64,000 nucleotides of DNA from the NCBI GenBank assembly GCA_949357655.1, contig CASHTG010000013.1, forward strand, positions 372,001 to 436,000, read 5' to 3'. Source of the DNA: Parascedosporium putredinis. Its lineage: Eukaryota; Ascomycota; Sordariomycetes; Microascales; Microascaceae. Within the stretch, counting starts at the first letter, position 1; every line of letters starts with the position of its first letter. A model generated the notes under the pieces. That model saw nothing but the letters and a program-made list of their open reading frames with translations, ran no database searches and was not told the DNA's origin. Positions 34,619-45,495 of this stretch are shown piece by piece. The translations under genes and the position numbers were made by a program.

Positions 34619-35450
34619 CTAAGCCGCGAGTCGTCCCCCATCCACCGGCAGATTGACCCCGGTAATGAACGACGCTTCATCGCTCGCGAGATACACAGCC
34701 GCGTTGGCAATGTCCGCAGGCTCCGCCATGCGCCCGAGAGGACGGACCCCGCAAACCGCGCCCTCTCTTCCGGCGTATCTGGCACACCGCTAAACATTTC
34801 CAAGAGGCCCGTTGCGCCGCGGAGCGGGCAGATTGAGTTGACGCGGATACCCTGGGGCCCGTATTCTGCGGCGAGACCTTGGGTGATCTAGGCGTGACAG
34901 TTCAAGTTAGTGGGAGAAGCAGATGTCTCGGTGCAAGACTCACGGTATTGAGGAAGCCCTTGGTTCCTCCGTAGAAGACTTGGCCTGGCCTCACCTTCAT
35001 CCCCGCGACGGATGAAGTATTGAGGAAGACGCCCGACTTGCGCTGCTCGAAATACGGCATGACGACCGCCACGCTAAAATAGATGCCCTTTACGTTGACC
35101 GCGATGATCTTGTCGAACTCGGCCTCGCTCACATCCACGCTGGGCTGCTTCTTGTACGTGGTTCCGGCGTTGTTGACGACGATGTCGAGCTGCCCGTACT
35201 CTGCCGTGGCCACCTTTAACGCGTTCTCCCAGTCCCTTCGGTTGGCGACGTTGAGCTCGACAAACGTCGCGTTACCATTGCCTGGGTACTTGGCCGCACT
35301 TATGTCGGATACCACTCGTTGGCCGTTGGCGACGGCGATGTCTGCCACCAGTACCTTGGCGCCTTCCGCTGCAAACCGATGGGCTATGGCCTCCCCGAAT
35401 CCGGACCCGGCACCGGTGACAATGGCGACTTTACCGTCTAATCGAGGCAT
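34619..35450 (-). CDS. Short-chain dehydrogenase/reductase 4 (3-oxoacyl-ACP-reductase-like)
   Basis: Classical NAD(P)-dependent SDR of about 255 residues. VAIVTGAGSGFGEAIAHRFA opens the fold. VNNAGTTYKK, LNTSSVAGMKVRPG and the catalytic YGGTKG follow. A short GT-AG intron after GFLNT joins the C-terminal exon, which begins ITQGLAAEYGPQGIRVNSI and ends with SFITGVNLPVDGG. One base is missing from the G run near 34766, between the RFAG and RPLGRMAEP segments. It is on the same strand as the transporter and divergent from the flavoprotein gene at 36131. The substrate is unknown. Confidence 0.88.
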
Positions 35451-36130
35451 CGTGGCTGCTCTAGGAGTTTTGATCTAGTAGTGGATTGGTGATATCACGA
35501 ATGGTAAGAGCAAATAAGAATTTAAGGCGAGAGCTTCTATTATGGGAAGCGCATTCCACGTGTTGGATAGGCTATTTGTTGGTAGGGAGGGCACAGCTTT
35601 TAGCTAGAAGTTTCTCTTAAATGTGATCTACTATCAGTATGAGACAGACGGAATGGAATAGTGATTCCCGGACTCCTGGCACCACTCCCCCAGAGGCTAC
35701 ATGCCACCGCCTTGTGTTATGCTACGAGCCGGGCATGGTTAAGCACAGTTCCAAGCAGCTGGCGAAGCTTGTTCGAGGTCCAACGTGCGCCGTTAGCCGA
35801 AGGTGGCTCGGGTTCATTGCGGGGCGGTATTGCGGGGTGCCGGCTATCGGCCATCAAACATTTTGTTCTTGATGGCACGGAAAGCGAATGCCCATCGCGT
35901 GAGCAGGACCCAAAAAAAGACCTGACTAAAGGAGTTTAAGCAGACCTGTATAAGACTATTCGAACTGTAGATCGTAATGTCATGTCGGTTTTGTTTTCGC
36001 ACACAAATACTATTGTGCAAACATCACTAACCCTGCGCCCTTTTCGGTCCTTGACAGCTTCCATCACGCCAAGTCAATGAGCCTAGCTTAATGGTCAAGT
36101 AAAGCCTGCCAAATTCGCTCCAGCTCAACT
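35451..36130. other. Divergent promoter region, SDR 4 / flavoprotein
   Basis: About 680 bases between divergent starts. No gene is seen. It holds a closely spaced pair of GCGGGG motifs. Confidence 0.5.
35819..35837 (+). promoter_or_regulatory. Direct pair of GCGGGG motifs, possible CreA-type site
   Basis: GCGGGG occurs at 35819-35824 and 35832-35837, each preceded by ATT, about 300 nt upstream of the flavoprotein start. Paired SYGGRG sites are the form usually needed for carbon-catabolite repression. This is the best candidate of the set. Confidence 0.4.
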
Positions 36131-37705
36131 ATGGCCCTCCCATCCTCTTGCACCGTCCTCGTCGTCGGCAGCGGGAATGCCGGATTCTCCGCCGCCGTCG
36201 CCGCGCGCCAAGGGGCCCAAGACGTAATCCTCATCGACCAATGCCCCGAATCATGGGCAGGAGGCAACTCGTACTTCACAGCCGGCGCGTACAGGACCGT
36301 GCACGGTGGAAAATCCGATCTTCTCCCGCTCGTGAATAACGTCGACGAGCAGACGGCGGAGGAGATTGACATTGATCCGTACACAGAAGCCGACTTTTAC
36401 AACGACTTGTCGCGAATGTGCGGGGGCCGTTCCGACCCGGAGCTTGCCCGTATCCTCGTACAGGATTCTACGCAGGCGATTCAGTGGTTGGCGAGCAACG
36501 GGATTCGGTTCCAGCTCTCTTCAATCGCCAGGCCTACAAAGTCGACGGTCGCATTCGATTCTGGGGGTTAGCCCTCAAAACGGACGGTCTCGGCAAGGGC
36601 CTGGTAGCGGATCATCTCGCAGCGGCCAAGAATCACGGTGTTTCTACCTTTTTCGACACTTCTCTCATCGGGTTGAAGCAGGACCCGCGATCCGGCGCCG
36701 TCATCTCGGCCATTGTCAGACACCAAGGCGAGACTGTGGAAATCAGGGCGGGGCCATCATCCTCGCTGCCGGCGGGTTCGAAAGTAGCCCGAGCATGCGC
36801 GCGCAGTTTTTAGGTCCGGGATGGGATTGTGCCAAGGTCCGGGGTACTCCGTATAACACGGGAGACGTTCTCAACTTGGCGATACGCGACGCGGGTGCTG
36901 CCACCGCTGGGAATTGGTCGGGTTGCCATAGCGTGGCCTGGGATGCGAACGCGCCCAGTCATGCGGGAGACCAGGAAATCACCAACGAGTTCACCAAATC
37001 CGGTTATCCCCTTGGCTTAATGTTGAACACAGCGGGTAAACGCTTCGTAGACGAAGGCGTGGATCTCCGAAATTTTACGTATGCGAAATTTGGTCGCGCG
37101 ATCTTGGGACAGCCGGACCGAATGGCCTTTCAAGTTTGGGATAGTAGAATGATCCCATGGCTTCGAGACGAAGAGTACCGCGAAGAGAGGGTCGAACGCA
37201 TTACCGCCCCGTCCATCACCGAGTTGGCTTCCAAGTTGGTGCCTCTTGGCCTCCGTGACCCCGAGGAATTTATCCGGACACTCGACGAGTACAACACTGC
37301 CGTCACAGCCTTTCAACGGGAAAATCCGGCGGCGAAATGGGATCCGGCTATCAAGGACGGCCTGTCCACTCAATCGTCGCGTGTGAAACTGGCCCTCCCC
37401 AAGACTAACTGGGCCACCCCGTTGGACCAGGGGCCTTTCTCGCAGTGCGGGTTACTTGCGGCGTGACGTTCACCTTTGGAGGGTTGTCCGTCATACCGGA
37501 AACCGCTCAGGTGAAAAGCACGGTGACGGGCGAAGGGGTCCCGGGGCTTTTCTGCGTGGGAGAGATGCTCGGCGGGCTGTTTTACGATAATTACCCCGGT
37601 GGCAGTGGTTTGACCGCCGGAGCCGTGTTCGGTCGAAGGGCCGGCCGAGAAGCGGCGCGAGTGGCATCGCTCCAAACTAAAAACCGTCGCTTAGCCAAGA
37701 TTTAG
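36131..37705 (+). CDS. FAD-dependent fumarate-reductase / ketosteroid-dehydrogenase-like flavoprotein
   Basis: Flavoprotein of the fumarate reductase/succinate dehydrogenase superfamily (FAD_binding_2), about 525 residues, single exon. The FAD motif is VLVVGSGNAGFSAAVAARQG at residues 8-27. GGNSYFTAGAYR follows near residue 45, AIILAAGGFES lies in the middle, and GLFYDNYPGGSGLTAG closes the FAD site near the C terminus. In bacteria and fungi such enzymes include tricarballylate dehydrogenase, urocanate reductase and 3-ketosteroid delta-1-dehydrogenase. A role in introducing or reducing a C=C bond next to a carbonyl is possible. The frame breaks near 36514, 36752 and 37436, each one missing base. 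The start at 36131 places the FAD motif correctly. It is followed by a convergent aldehyde dehydrogenase. Confidence 0.88.
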
Positions 37706-37944
37706 CGTTCTAGATAGTAATCAATTGATGCACCATCCTTATTACTCTCCTTGGCTCTACTTTCAAATTGCGTTTTCTGATAATAGCACCAGTTGAGAGT
37801 TAATGATATGTGGTTAGACGGTCTACTGTCGTAGAACTGCCTTGTACACGTGTTGTATTTGTTCCAAGATAGTTTGCTTTGTATTCAGTAACCTACTTCA
37901 TTCTCAAGCAAATACAAGTCATCTGCTGAACTACATTAACTCTC

Positions 37945-39672
37945 TCAGATGCCAATCGTAACCGACTTCACCTCGGTATACTCTTCTAGCGCCTTTGTCC
38001 CCCTCCCGCCCCAACCCACTGTCCTTGATCCCTCCGAATGGCTGCTCACAAGCACTAATGAGGCCAACGCGAACCCCAACCATGCCCGATTCCAGGGCCT
38101 CGCTCACGCGATACATGCGAGAGATATCCTCGGTAAAAAGTATGCAGCGAGACCAGCGTTTGTGCTATTCGCCAGGGCCACGACTTCGTCCTCAGTCTCA
38201 AAAGGAACAAGAAACGCCACCGGTCCAAACGTCTCTTCCTCCATGAACCTCATCGCCGTAGTAGCTCCCACAATCACTCTTGGCGGGTAGAAATTGGGTC
38301 CTGCCGCAGCGTCATTGTCCAACACGCTCCCAGAGTAGACCCTCGCTCCCTTGGACAGGGCATCCTCCACTTGGGCCTGCACCTTTTCGAGAGCCTTGGC
38401 AGAGTACAGCGGCCCATAATTAACCCTCTTGTCCCATACCGATCCGAAATGGAACGTCTGCGCAATTTTTCCTGAAAGCTTTGTAGCAAACGAGTCGATA
38501 ATGCTGGAGTGGATGAAGATGCGGTTCGCGCAAACGCAGGTCTGGCCCGAGGAGCGAAACTTGGAAGAGATGAGGCCTTGTAAACACAAATAGGTTAATA
38601 CTTGCAATTTTCAACAACGCACGAGGTATCAGAGCATTTTGTGACAGGTCATCCCCCTACGTACCCTCAACCGCCATGTTGACATTGGCGTCAGCAAAGA
38701 CAATAAACGGCGCGTTGCCTCCCAGCTCCATGCTTGTTTTCTTAAATGTCTTGGCACACTCCGAGTGAAGCAGCCTGCCCACAGCCGTTGATCCCGTAAA
38801 GCTCAGGTGTCTCACCGCGGGATTCGTCGTGAACTCCCGCCCTATCTCAGCGGCCCCGCTCGCACTCGAAGGAACGACGTTGAGAACCCCGGAGGCCCTC
38901 CCGCGCGCTCGAATAGCTTGGCAATGGCGATGGCGCAGAGCGGGGTCTCGGGCGCTGGTTTACACACGACAGTATTCCCGGCCGCGATGGCGGCGCCCAC
39001 CTTGCGCGTCACCATGGCGATCGGGCTGTTCCACGGCGTGATGGCGGCGACGACACCTTGCGGCTGGCGAATGGAGTAGATGCGGTTGTTTGACTTGGCC
39101 GCCGGAATCGTCTCCCCGTTTAGGTACTCCACGGCGGCCTCGAACCAGTCCAAAAGTCGGTGCCGTATTTGACAGTCACCAGGGACTCCGTAAAAGGTTT
39201 GCCCAGTTCCATCGTGCAGATGGCCGCGAGATCCTCTTTGTGGGCTCGGATGAGATCTGCCCAACGTCGGAGCAGCCAGCGTCTCTCTCGGTGAGAAGTG
39301 CACCGCCAGGTCTTGAACGCCTCCTCGGCCGCTTCAACAGCCCGACGCGCATCGTCGCGATCAAGATCTGCTACGTTGGCGAGCGTAAGGTTGTCCGCTG
39401 GATCTATATTTGTAGACAATTAGCCAACAATCAGGTCACCGACTACTTACCCTTTGCAGGGACAGCGACACTTGATCTTTACCGTATACTTCGTAGGTCT
39501 TGTTCCGATTCCCGTTTTCCCACTGCCCACCGATGAATGCTCTTGTATCAAGTAAGGAAGGATCCCCAAACTATGACAAACAGTCAGAAATAGCCCGTGG
39601 ATATTCATCACGGTATTGAGTTGCGGGGAGACATGCCTCGTACGGTAGCGTCTTCAGTAAGATACTCGCCAT
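37945..39672 (-). CDS. Aldehyde dehydrogenase, succinate-semialdehyde / salicylaldehyde type
   Basis: NAD(P)-dependent aldehyde dehydrogenase oxidising an aldehyde to an acid. Motifs in order: QGVVAAITPWNSPIAMVTRK (cofactor site), HLSFTGSTAVGR, the catalytic Glu in TSMELGGNAPFIVF, the nucleophile in SSGQTCVCANR, EEETFGPVAF, and the C-terminal SACEQPFGGIKDSGLGREG. About 520 residues with short introns near 39400-39480 and 38580-38670. One-base losses occur near 39153, 38890, 38143 and 38005; the last changes the C terminus so that the true end is VKSVTIGI at 37945. The start is ATG 39672. It would serve as the terminal oxidation step after an alcohol dehydrogenase. Confidence 0.9.
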
Positions 39673-40283
39673 TGTTTCAAGTATGAACGAATCGATATAG
39701 CAATTGATCAACGAGCCACTAACAATTAACGGTCCTTGATCGCCAACGGGCAGTAATATTATACGACCGCTATTTGATAAATAAAAAAGAAGGCTTGTTG
39801 AATAACCTGCCACGGAACTTGATCGCCCTCGTATAGCAATTTCCCACATTATCATGGAGTTTAGAGTGTTTGAGAGCGGATTAATTTTGGCTCTGGCAAC
39901 TCTAAAACAGAGGAAAAACCCGGTACCGCGTGAATTTGTTTACCGTGTGTTCACCAACCTCGCGATGCGTGATAGCCGGCTGAGAGCCGGCGCGGCTATG
40001 GTCACGCTGGTCGGGTGAGCGTGCCCCGAATTGCCGAAGCCCCCGCGCGCTAAGGTCTTCCGGGACACCTTCAGAAGTGAGCAACTTGCAGCTTCGGGCG
40101 ATTTTCCACCCTTTCCTCCCGCTCCCTATTCCGCTTCGTTTGTATGGTACTGCTTGTTTCTTGGATCTGAACGCAGTCTTTTCAAGATCTCCAATACTGC
40201 CAAGCGACGCCATCTGGTGAAGTAAACATAGCTTCCAGATTCTCACGCGTCCCTCACCATTTCTGATTCATACGCACTTCACC
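39673..40283. other. Divergent promoter region, ALDH / SDR 5
   Basis: About 610 bases between divergent starts. No gene is seen. It contains a GCGGGG motif on the minus strand at 40041-40046. Confidence 0.5.
40041..40046 (-). promoter_or_regulatory. GCGGGG motif (minus strand), possible CreA-type site
   Basis: CCCCGC on the plus strand lies between the aldehyde dehydrogenase and the SDR, about 370 and 240 nt from their starts. It matches SYGGRG; a single copy is weak evidence. Confidence 0.25.
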
Positions 40284-41354
40284 ATGATTCCCTCTCGATT
40301 CGCGCAAGTATGCCGCCATGGGTTCTGTGCCCGCGCTCCGCAATCCATGACAAGACCATACTCTTCGACCTCCACCCGCCGATTAGCAGACGGAGATCTC
40401 GTGAATATCAAAGGCCTATTCGACCTATCGCACAAGAACTTCGTCGTTACCGGAGGCGGGCGAGGCATTGGGTACGCCGCGGTGCGAGCTATTGCCGAGA
40501 TGGGCGGCAATGTGTCTGTACTGGACCGAAGCCCGTCGCCCGTCAAAGACTTTGACAGCTTGGTCGAGACATTTGGCGTCAAAGTGAAGTATATACCCAC
40601 AGACGTTGCGAATGAACAAAGCCTGAGGGACGGGTTTGAAGAGGCCGTGGCTGACTTCAAAGTATTGGATGGCATGTACGTGCGACTTTTTCGTCTCCGA
40701 AAAGAGACGGAGCCCCGCTGTCATTGAGATCCCACTCGGAAAGATCACTACTGACCATGCATTATCCGATTTAGTGTCACGGCAGCTGGAATAGTCGCAG
40801 AAGGTCCCTATACAGAATTCACCTGGGCGGAGGTGTCCAAAGTTCTCGACGTCAACGTAAATATGCCCCATGAAATCGTCAGACGTGTGCAAATCTTGCT
40901 TACACTAAACTCCTTTTGTCGCAGGTGACTGGAACATTTTCGCTGCGCAGCTAGCGACACAAAAATGATCAAGGACGGCAACAAGGGCAGTCTTGTGCTC
41001 ATCGCTTCGGTTTCAGGGTCGTGCGCTACACCCGGTCACAAACTCGCTCCTTATAATGCCTCCAAGGGTGCGGTCAAGATGCTCGGTACCGCTCTGGCTG
41101 CGGAGCTAGGGCCAGAGAACATCCGGGTCAACACGATCTCGCCAGGCTATATCGACACCGAGATGTTGACTCCCTTGAAAGAGCAATATCCGGAGCGGAT
41201 CAAGTTGATGAGCACCACTCCTGCAATCAAGCGTATTGGTAACCGGAACGACCTCACGCCAGCCATTGTCTACCTGTTAAGCGATGCCTCGACATACACA
41301 ACGGGAACGGACGTTCAGGTTTCAGGTGCTTTGCACTGCGGACGTATCGATTGA
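40284..41354 (+). CDS. Short-chain dehydrogenase/reductase 5, sorbose/mannitol-reductase-like
   Basis: NADP(H)-dependent SDR of about 310 residues. The N terminus (about 35 residues, MIPSRFAQVCRHGFCARAP onward) is rich in Arg and Ser and lacks acidic residues, suggesting a mitochondrial presequence. FVVTGGGRGIGYAAVRA is the cofactor motif, then VTAAGIVAEGP, LVLIASVSGS and the catalytic YNASKGAVKM, with IRVNTISPGYIDTEM near the end. Introns interrupt after VLDGM (about 40675-40775) and after VLDVN (about 40857-40924). One T is missing near 40934. The pattern resembles fungal mannitol dehydrogenase/sorbose reductase proteins. A pathway link is inferred only from position. Confidence 0.87.
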
Positions 41355-41702
41355 GGATGTAACTCTAAGTAGTATAGCGGAGCAATGAAGAGAAAGACCT
41401 TTCATGTACACACATACAGTTTAAAGGAGACGAGGTAAAGTCAGGGGAAGGTCTAGGGGACCTTCAGGTTAGCTTGATAAGAGGTAACTAGGCAAAGCAA
41501 ATACAGTATAATACTCATCTACCGAACTATTTACGAGGGCACCATTCTTGTCTTGTCCCCAGCTAATAGCCCCGGATGTTAAGTAACTGCTATTCCGTAC
41601 TTCCTAAGACGTTACCGTCACCCTTCCCTAGTACTCTAACATAATGTCAACGTTGTCGATCGAGGTATCCAGTTTCACATGATCTTGATCTATTGACTAA
41701 GC
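41355..41702. other. Intergenic region between convergent genes
   Basis: About 350 bases between the stops of SDR 5 and the second Zn-alcohol dehydrogenase. No gene or repeat is seen. Confidence 0.5.
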
Positions 41703-43087
41703 TCAATGAGATGGTAGGAGTACAACTTTGCGCGCCTTATGCGACTCAAACAATTCATATCCAACTGCTGCCTCAGAGAGTGGTAGCTTGTGCGAGATGA
41801 CACCCTCGAATTTATCTTTGTTGGCAATGAACACCTCAAGCGACTGCAGGAAGACTGCGCGTACTGGTGCCCTCCCAAAACTTAATCTGTTCATGACACG
41901 GCTAGGTTAGTCGTCTTTTCCAATGCGGTGGAAGCTAGGTTTGAGTGTTAAAGGAACGGGCCGGTATATCTTACGATATGTTCTTCTGGTAACATTCCAA
42001 TGCTGTAAACGGAAGGTCAGCTTGGTGAAATCCGACACTCGCCAACCCCCACACGGCCGTAGCAGATCAAAGGCGCTTCGGAGGGCGGCTGTGTTGCCAA
42101 CGCTCTCCACGACTGCATCTGCCCCCTCCCCTGGGTAGCTTCAAAGATCGCGGCCCGGATATCGTCTCTGCCGAGTTTTAGTGGCGTTCCTCCCATCGCC
42201 TGCGCTTGAGAAAGCCTATCATCGACTGAATCGACGCAGAAAACGGTGCCAACTCCCGCGTGTCGCAGGCTAAGGACCGCGCACAGCCCGACGATGCCGC
42301 AGCCAATTACTACAAAGACGCAGTCCTTCAACTCCTGGGTCTTGAACATCTGTGCTTCGGAGCAGGCTGCTGCCTTCATTGAGCCCGTTGGGTCTCGCTG
42401 AATGTGCTCCACGGCGCGGATGGCGCCGTAATAGCCGGTCGGGAAAATGTCCGACATCACGATGAGCAACTCATCGCTCATCCCCTCGGGGGCATGCAAC
42501 AAGGTCCCATCCGCATTAGGAACGAGTGCGAACTCGGCCTGGCCTCCGTCAAACTGCCGCGTGCCAAGGGCGAGGCTATTTTCACAGCGGTTGGTATGAC
42601 CATGCTGACAGAACCAGCATGACAGACTAGTTAGGGTGTAAGCAAATGTCGGTCTACGCATAAGTGAAAGTCTACGGAGAGAGGCATACCAAGCAGTTGA
42701 GAATGTACAAATCACACGCTGGCCGACGTTAAACTTGCACACCGATTCGCCTACTTCCGTGACGATTCCCGTGAATTCATGGCCCTAGCGCTATGTTAGT
42801 TTTGAGTGGATGCTATTATTCCATTCCGTGAAAGCCAGGGCTTTCATCTTAGCCAGACAGTTTTCAGTTGATATACCGAGACCACTTTCCCAAATACGTA
42901 CCATAGTATGTCCATATGTCGTCTGTTGCTCACCTCTATACGGGTGTAGCTCGCTTCCGCAAATCCCTGCTGCCAACACGCGTACAATGGCATCTTTGGG
43001 ATTGGATATTTCGGGTATCGAGCGCTTGGTAACGGTGATTCGGTATGGACCCTCGAGCACGACGGCGTTCATTTTGTCTTGAACCAT
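41703..43087 (-). CDS. Zinc-type alcohol dehydrogenase 2, threonine-dehydrogenase-like
   Basis: Medium-chain Zn dehydrogenase, about 380 residues. Catalytic zinc residues are in AAGICGSELHPYRG and GHEF; the structural zinc lobe includes CWFCQHGHTNRCEN. The nucleotide fold is CVFVVIGCGIVGLCAVLSL, followed by CVDSVDDRLSQAQAMGG, and the gene ends with LFESHKARKVVLLPSH. It differs from the dehydrogenase at 1418 and belongs to the Tdh/glutathione-independent formaldehyde dehydrogenase side of the family. Several introns are needed (around 42790-42900, 42630-42700 and 41885-42000). One base is missing near 42130, where the frame shifts between QGRG and ADAVVESVG. The start at 43087 is chosen; MNAVV five codons later is an alternative. 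Confidence 0.85.
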
Positions 43088-43662
43088 GGTGAAATCTCTG
43101 CGTACCGTCTCAAGGCATATATGGCACCTCTTCAATTCGTATGGATAGACCAATCCTTGAAATAGGTCCTAGGTGTCTATCGTAGGCAGTCGTATCTCAC
43201 GTCAATAAAGACATGACACTGACTACTCGCCGTGGTGAGTTCTCTGCCTTTGTACACCGGCGGTCTGGCTTCGAGTCCTTGATAGGCTTAGCGGCACTCG
43301 GTATTAAAACCGATTCTCCTTGACGCAGACATCCACGAATTACGCGACTATTACCGAAGCCTTGTACCGAACCACGGTGAGTACGTGTATTGTCAGAAAA
43401 ACTTATTAACCGAAGAAAGTAGCGGGCACGTTTTGCCTCCGCCCACCTTCATTAGTCTTGACATAGATCCATGGATAGCCTTGGACGTATAGTCTCACTA
43501 ATGGGGATTTCATCGATTAACAAGGACTTGGACGAGTTTGTATTAACCCATAACGGGAGCATCTTCTTCCGCCCTATAAAGTCACAAAATCGAGCGCGAT
43601 GCGCCATACCCCAACCACGATCTTTGTATTTATGATAGGAACGCGAGGGGCGACCAGAATCT
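43088..43662. other. Intergenic region upstream of alcohol dehydrogenase 2
   Basis: About 575 bases; no gene is seen. It serves as promoter of the dehydrogenase and 3' region of the peptidase-like gene. Confidence 0.5.
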
Positions 43663-44504
43663 CTATGGTTCAGCACCCTCAAGTTCCTCTACCGCCGCGG
43701 TGATGAATTCCACGGCCACTCGGGCTCCTGTGGAAATAGCATCATCATCGCGATGAAGAGGAACATGGAGATAGAGAGCATTTTTCGAGTTGTGTTTGAG
43801 TAGAGCGTTTGCCAGCGATGAAAAGAATTCAAACTCGCAAAAGTACCAGCCTGCGTTGTCTGAAACCTTGAGGTCAAGTCCCTGTGCGCCTCTCGTGTAA
43901 GCACGGGGGCATATACGCCTACATTCGGCCATATACTCAGTTGTGACTCACCGGCAGCCTTTCCCCGACGACTGAAAGCATTTGGGGAATGTCAAATCCG
44001 GAGAAGAGGACTTCGGGGAGTTGGGCCCAAGGCGCATCTCCTTGCACGATTTCCTGAGGAAAATACTGTCCGTCCTCTCCCGGGTGTTTATAACCATCTC
44101 TACGCGCACGGGTCTCGAAGCAATAGCCAGGATAACTCGGCCGCATCCCCATGTGCAGAGCGAGGTCAACTGCCGACGGGCCGGCCTGTCCTTTCCCGAT
44201 GGCTTTCCCATCCCAGATCTCCGCCATGGCCTCTATTCCAAAAGTATAGGTGCAAGGAGTATCCACGGGGTGCTGTAGAATACGGATGCATCTCTTCCCT
44301 GGCCGGTCGATGCTCTGGGGTAGCCTGTCGCGTATCATGGCTGCCGTGTTAAAGTCGTACTCCCCATAAGCCTAGTTTATATCAGTGCTGTTCCAACGCG
44401 CTACGTTAATTGAGGATGTGGGAAAAATAACATTCAGAAAACAACACAATACTAACACCTCCTCCGGTTACCATCACAACGAAGTCACTCTGGCCTGTAG
44501 TCAT
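43663..44504 (-). CDS. Pyroglutamyl-peptidase-I-like protein (peptidase C15 fold)
   Basis: Protein resembling pyroglutamyl peptidase I, a cytosolic cysteine peptidase removing N-terminal pyroglutamate. The first exon starts at ATG 44504 and holds FVVMVTGG. After an intron comes YGEYDFNTAAMIRDRLP. The middle contains DLALHMGMRPSYPGYCFETR, matching the conserved HxG region. The last exon carries the nucleophile in SDNAGWYFCEFEFFSSLANA and the catalytic His in ALYLHVPLH. About 240 residues, slightly longer than bacterial PGP-I. The usual GFGPF segment after the first strand is not preserved, so activity is uncertain. It is an odd member for a catabolic cluster and marks the right end of the array. 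Confidence 0.72.
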
Positions 44505-45495
44505 CCTGACTGTCAGGTAGAGGTATTGAATGGTTGGTTATCACGTAGCGAGTGTGGTTCGGTGGGTTGGCATCGAAGATACGGCACCAGAGTCCAAGCC
44601 GTGTTTTCTTATATACCAAAATGAGTATTGTTCACAAGCTAATGCTCCTACTTCCGCGACTTTTAGGACGAGAGAGTGGGGGTAAGGCCGTAGATCTCCA
44701 ACGCACCGGAGACGAATTTTTGGTTAAAATTAAGGATGATTTTCTTCCTTGATATATAAGATGAATTCATTACCCCCATCCCCGACACACAGCCTACAAG
44801 AGCTGTCTCGCACTCTGAAACTAAACCCGTGCAATCGCTCATATCAAGCCTCTCACATTCTATCATTCGTTAAGCCGCGTGGTGCATAAACGACCGTGCC
44901 GTGAAAGAGCCAGTCCTCGCGCGCCGGGTAGTTGCTCCGTCGCATGCCCGCCTACTCCCATCAAAACATATATCTCTTAGTAACACCCAAAATCCCCTGT
45001 TGAAGGGTGATGAGGGGTACACCACGTTGGTGGCTCCTATTCGTGCCCTCCGAAGCGCCAAGAACAGAACGAGCACGTCTTGGCACCAGGCTGTCGTGTT
45101 ACACGACAGCTCCCGGCACGCGCCAAGGTGCCTCCGCTCGTACCTCTACTTTCGTCGTTGTGCCCAGACTAGGACCATTATGTAGCATAGGGGACGGAGT
45201 GATAGGCGTCTTCGTATCCACTTCATTTCTGGATAGAATGAACACGCGTTTTTTTGGGACCTCTTTCCTCAGTCATCCACCGTCTCGACTATCACTGTCG
45301 TCAACAGGCTGCCCGACTGTGGACCGAACCATCCCTCAATGCCAAGGAACCAACTGTAGGGGGCACGACATAACCTTCCTGGGCCCTGCCCAGACGCAAC
45401 AAGAGTGGAAATTTCTGCCTTCAACATATGTAAAAACCATCTCTCATAGGCTTTTGGCTTAACTACTAACCTCAAGGGGACCCTATCTGAGCTTC
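44505..45495. other. Intergenic region before the kinase-like gene
   Basis: About 1 kb with no supportable gene. Overlapping open frames at 45007-45480 on both strands lack motifs or introns. Confidence 0.5.

Noticed and set aside
45007..45475. Open frames of 151 and 68 codons upstream of the kinase-like gene
   Set aside because: No motif, no splice structure and opposite-strand overlap; treated as non-coding.
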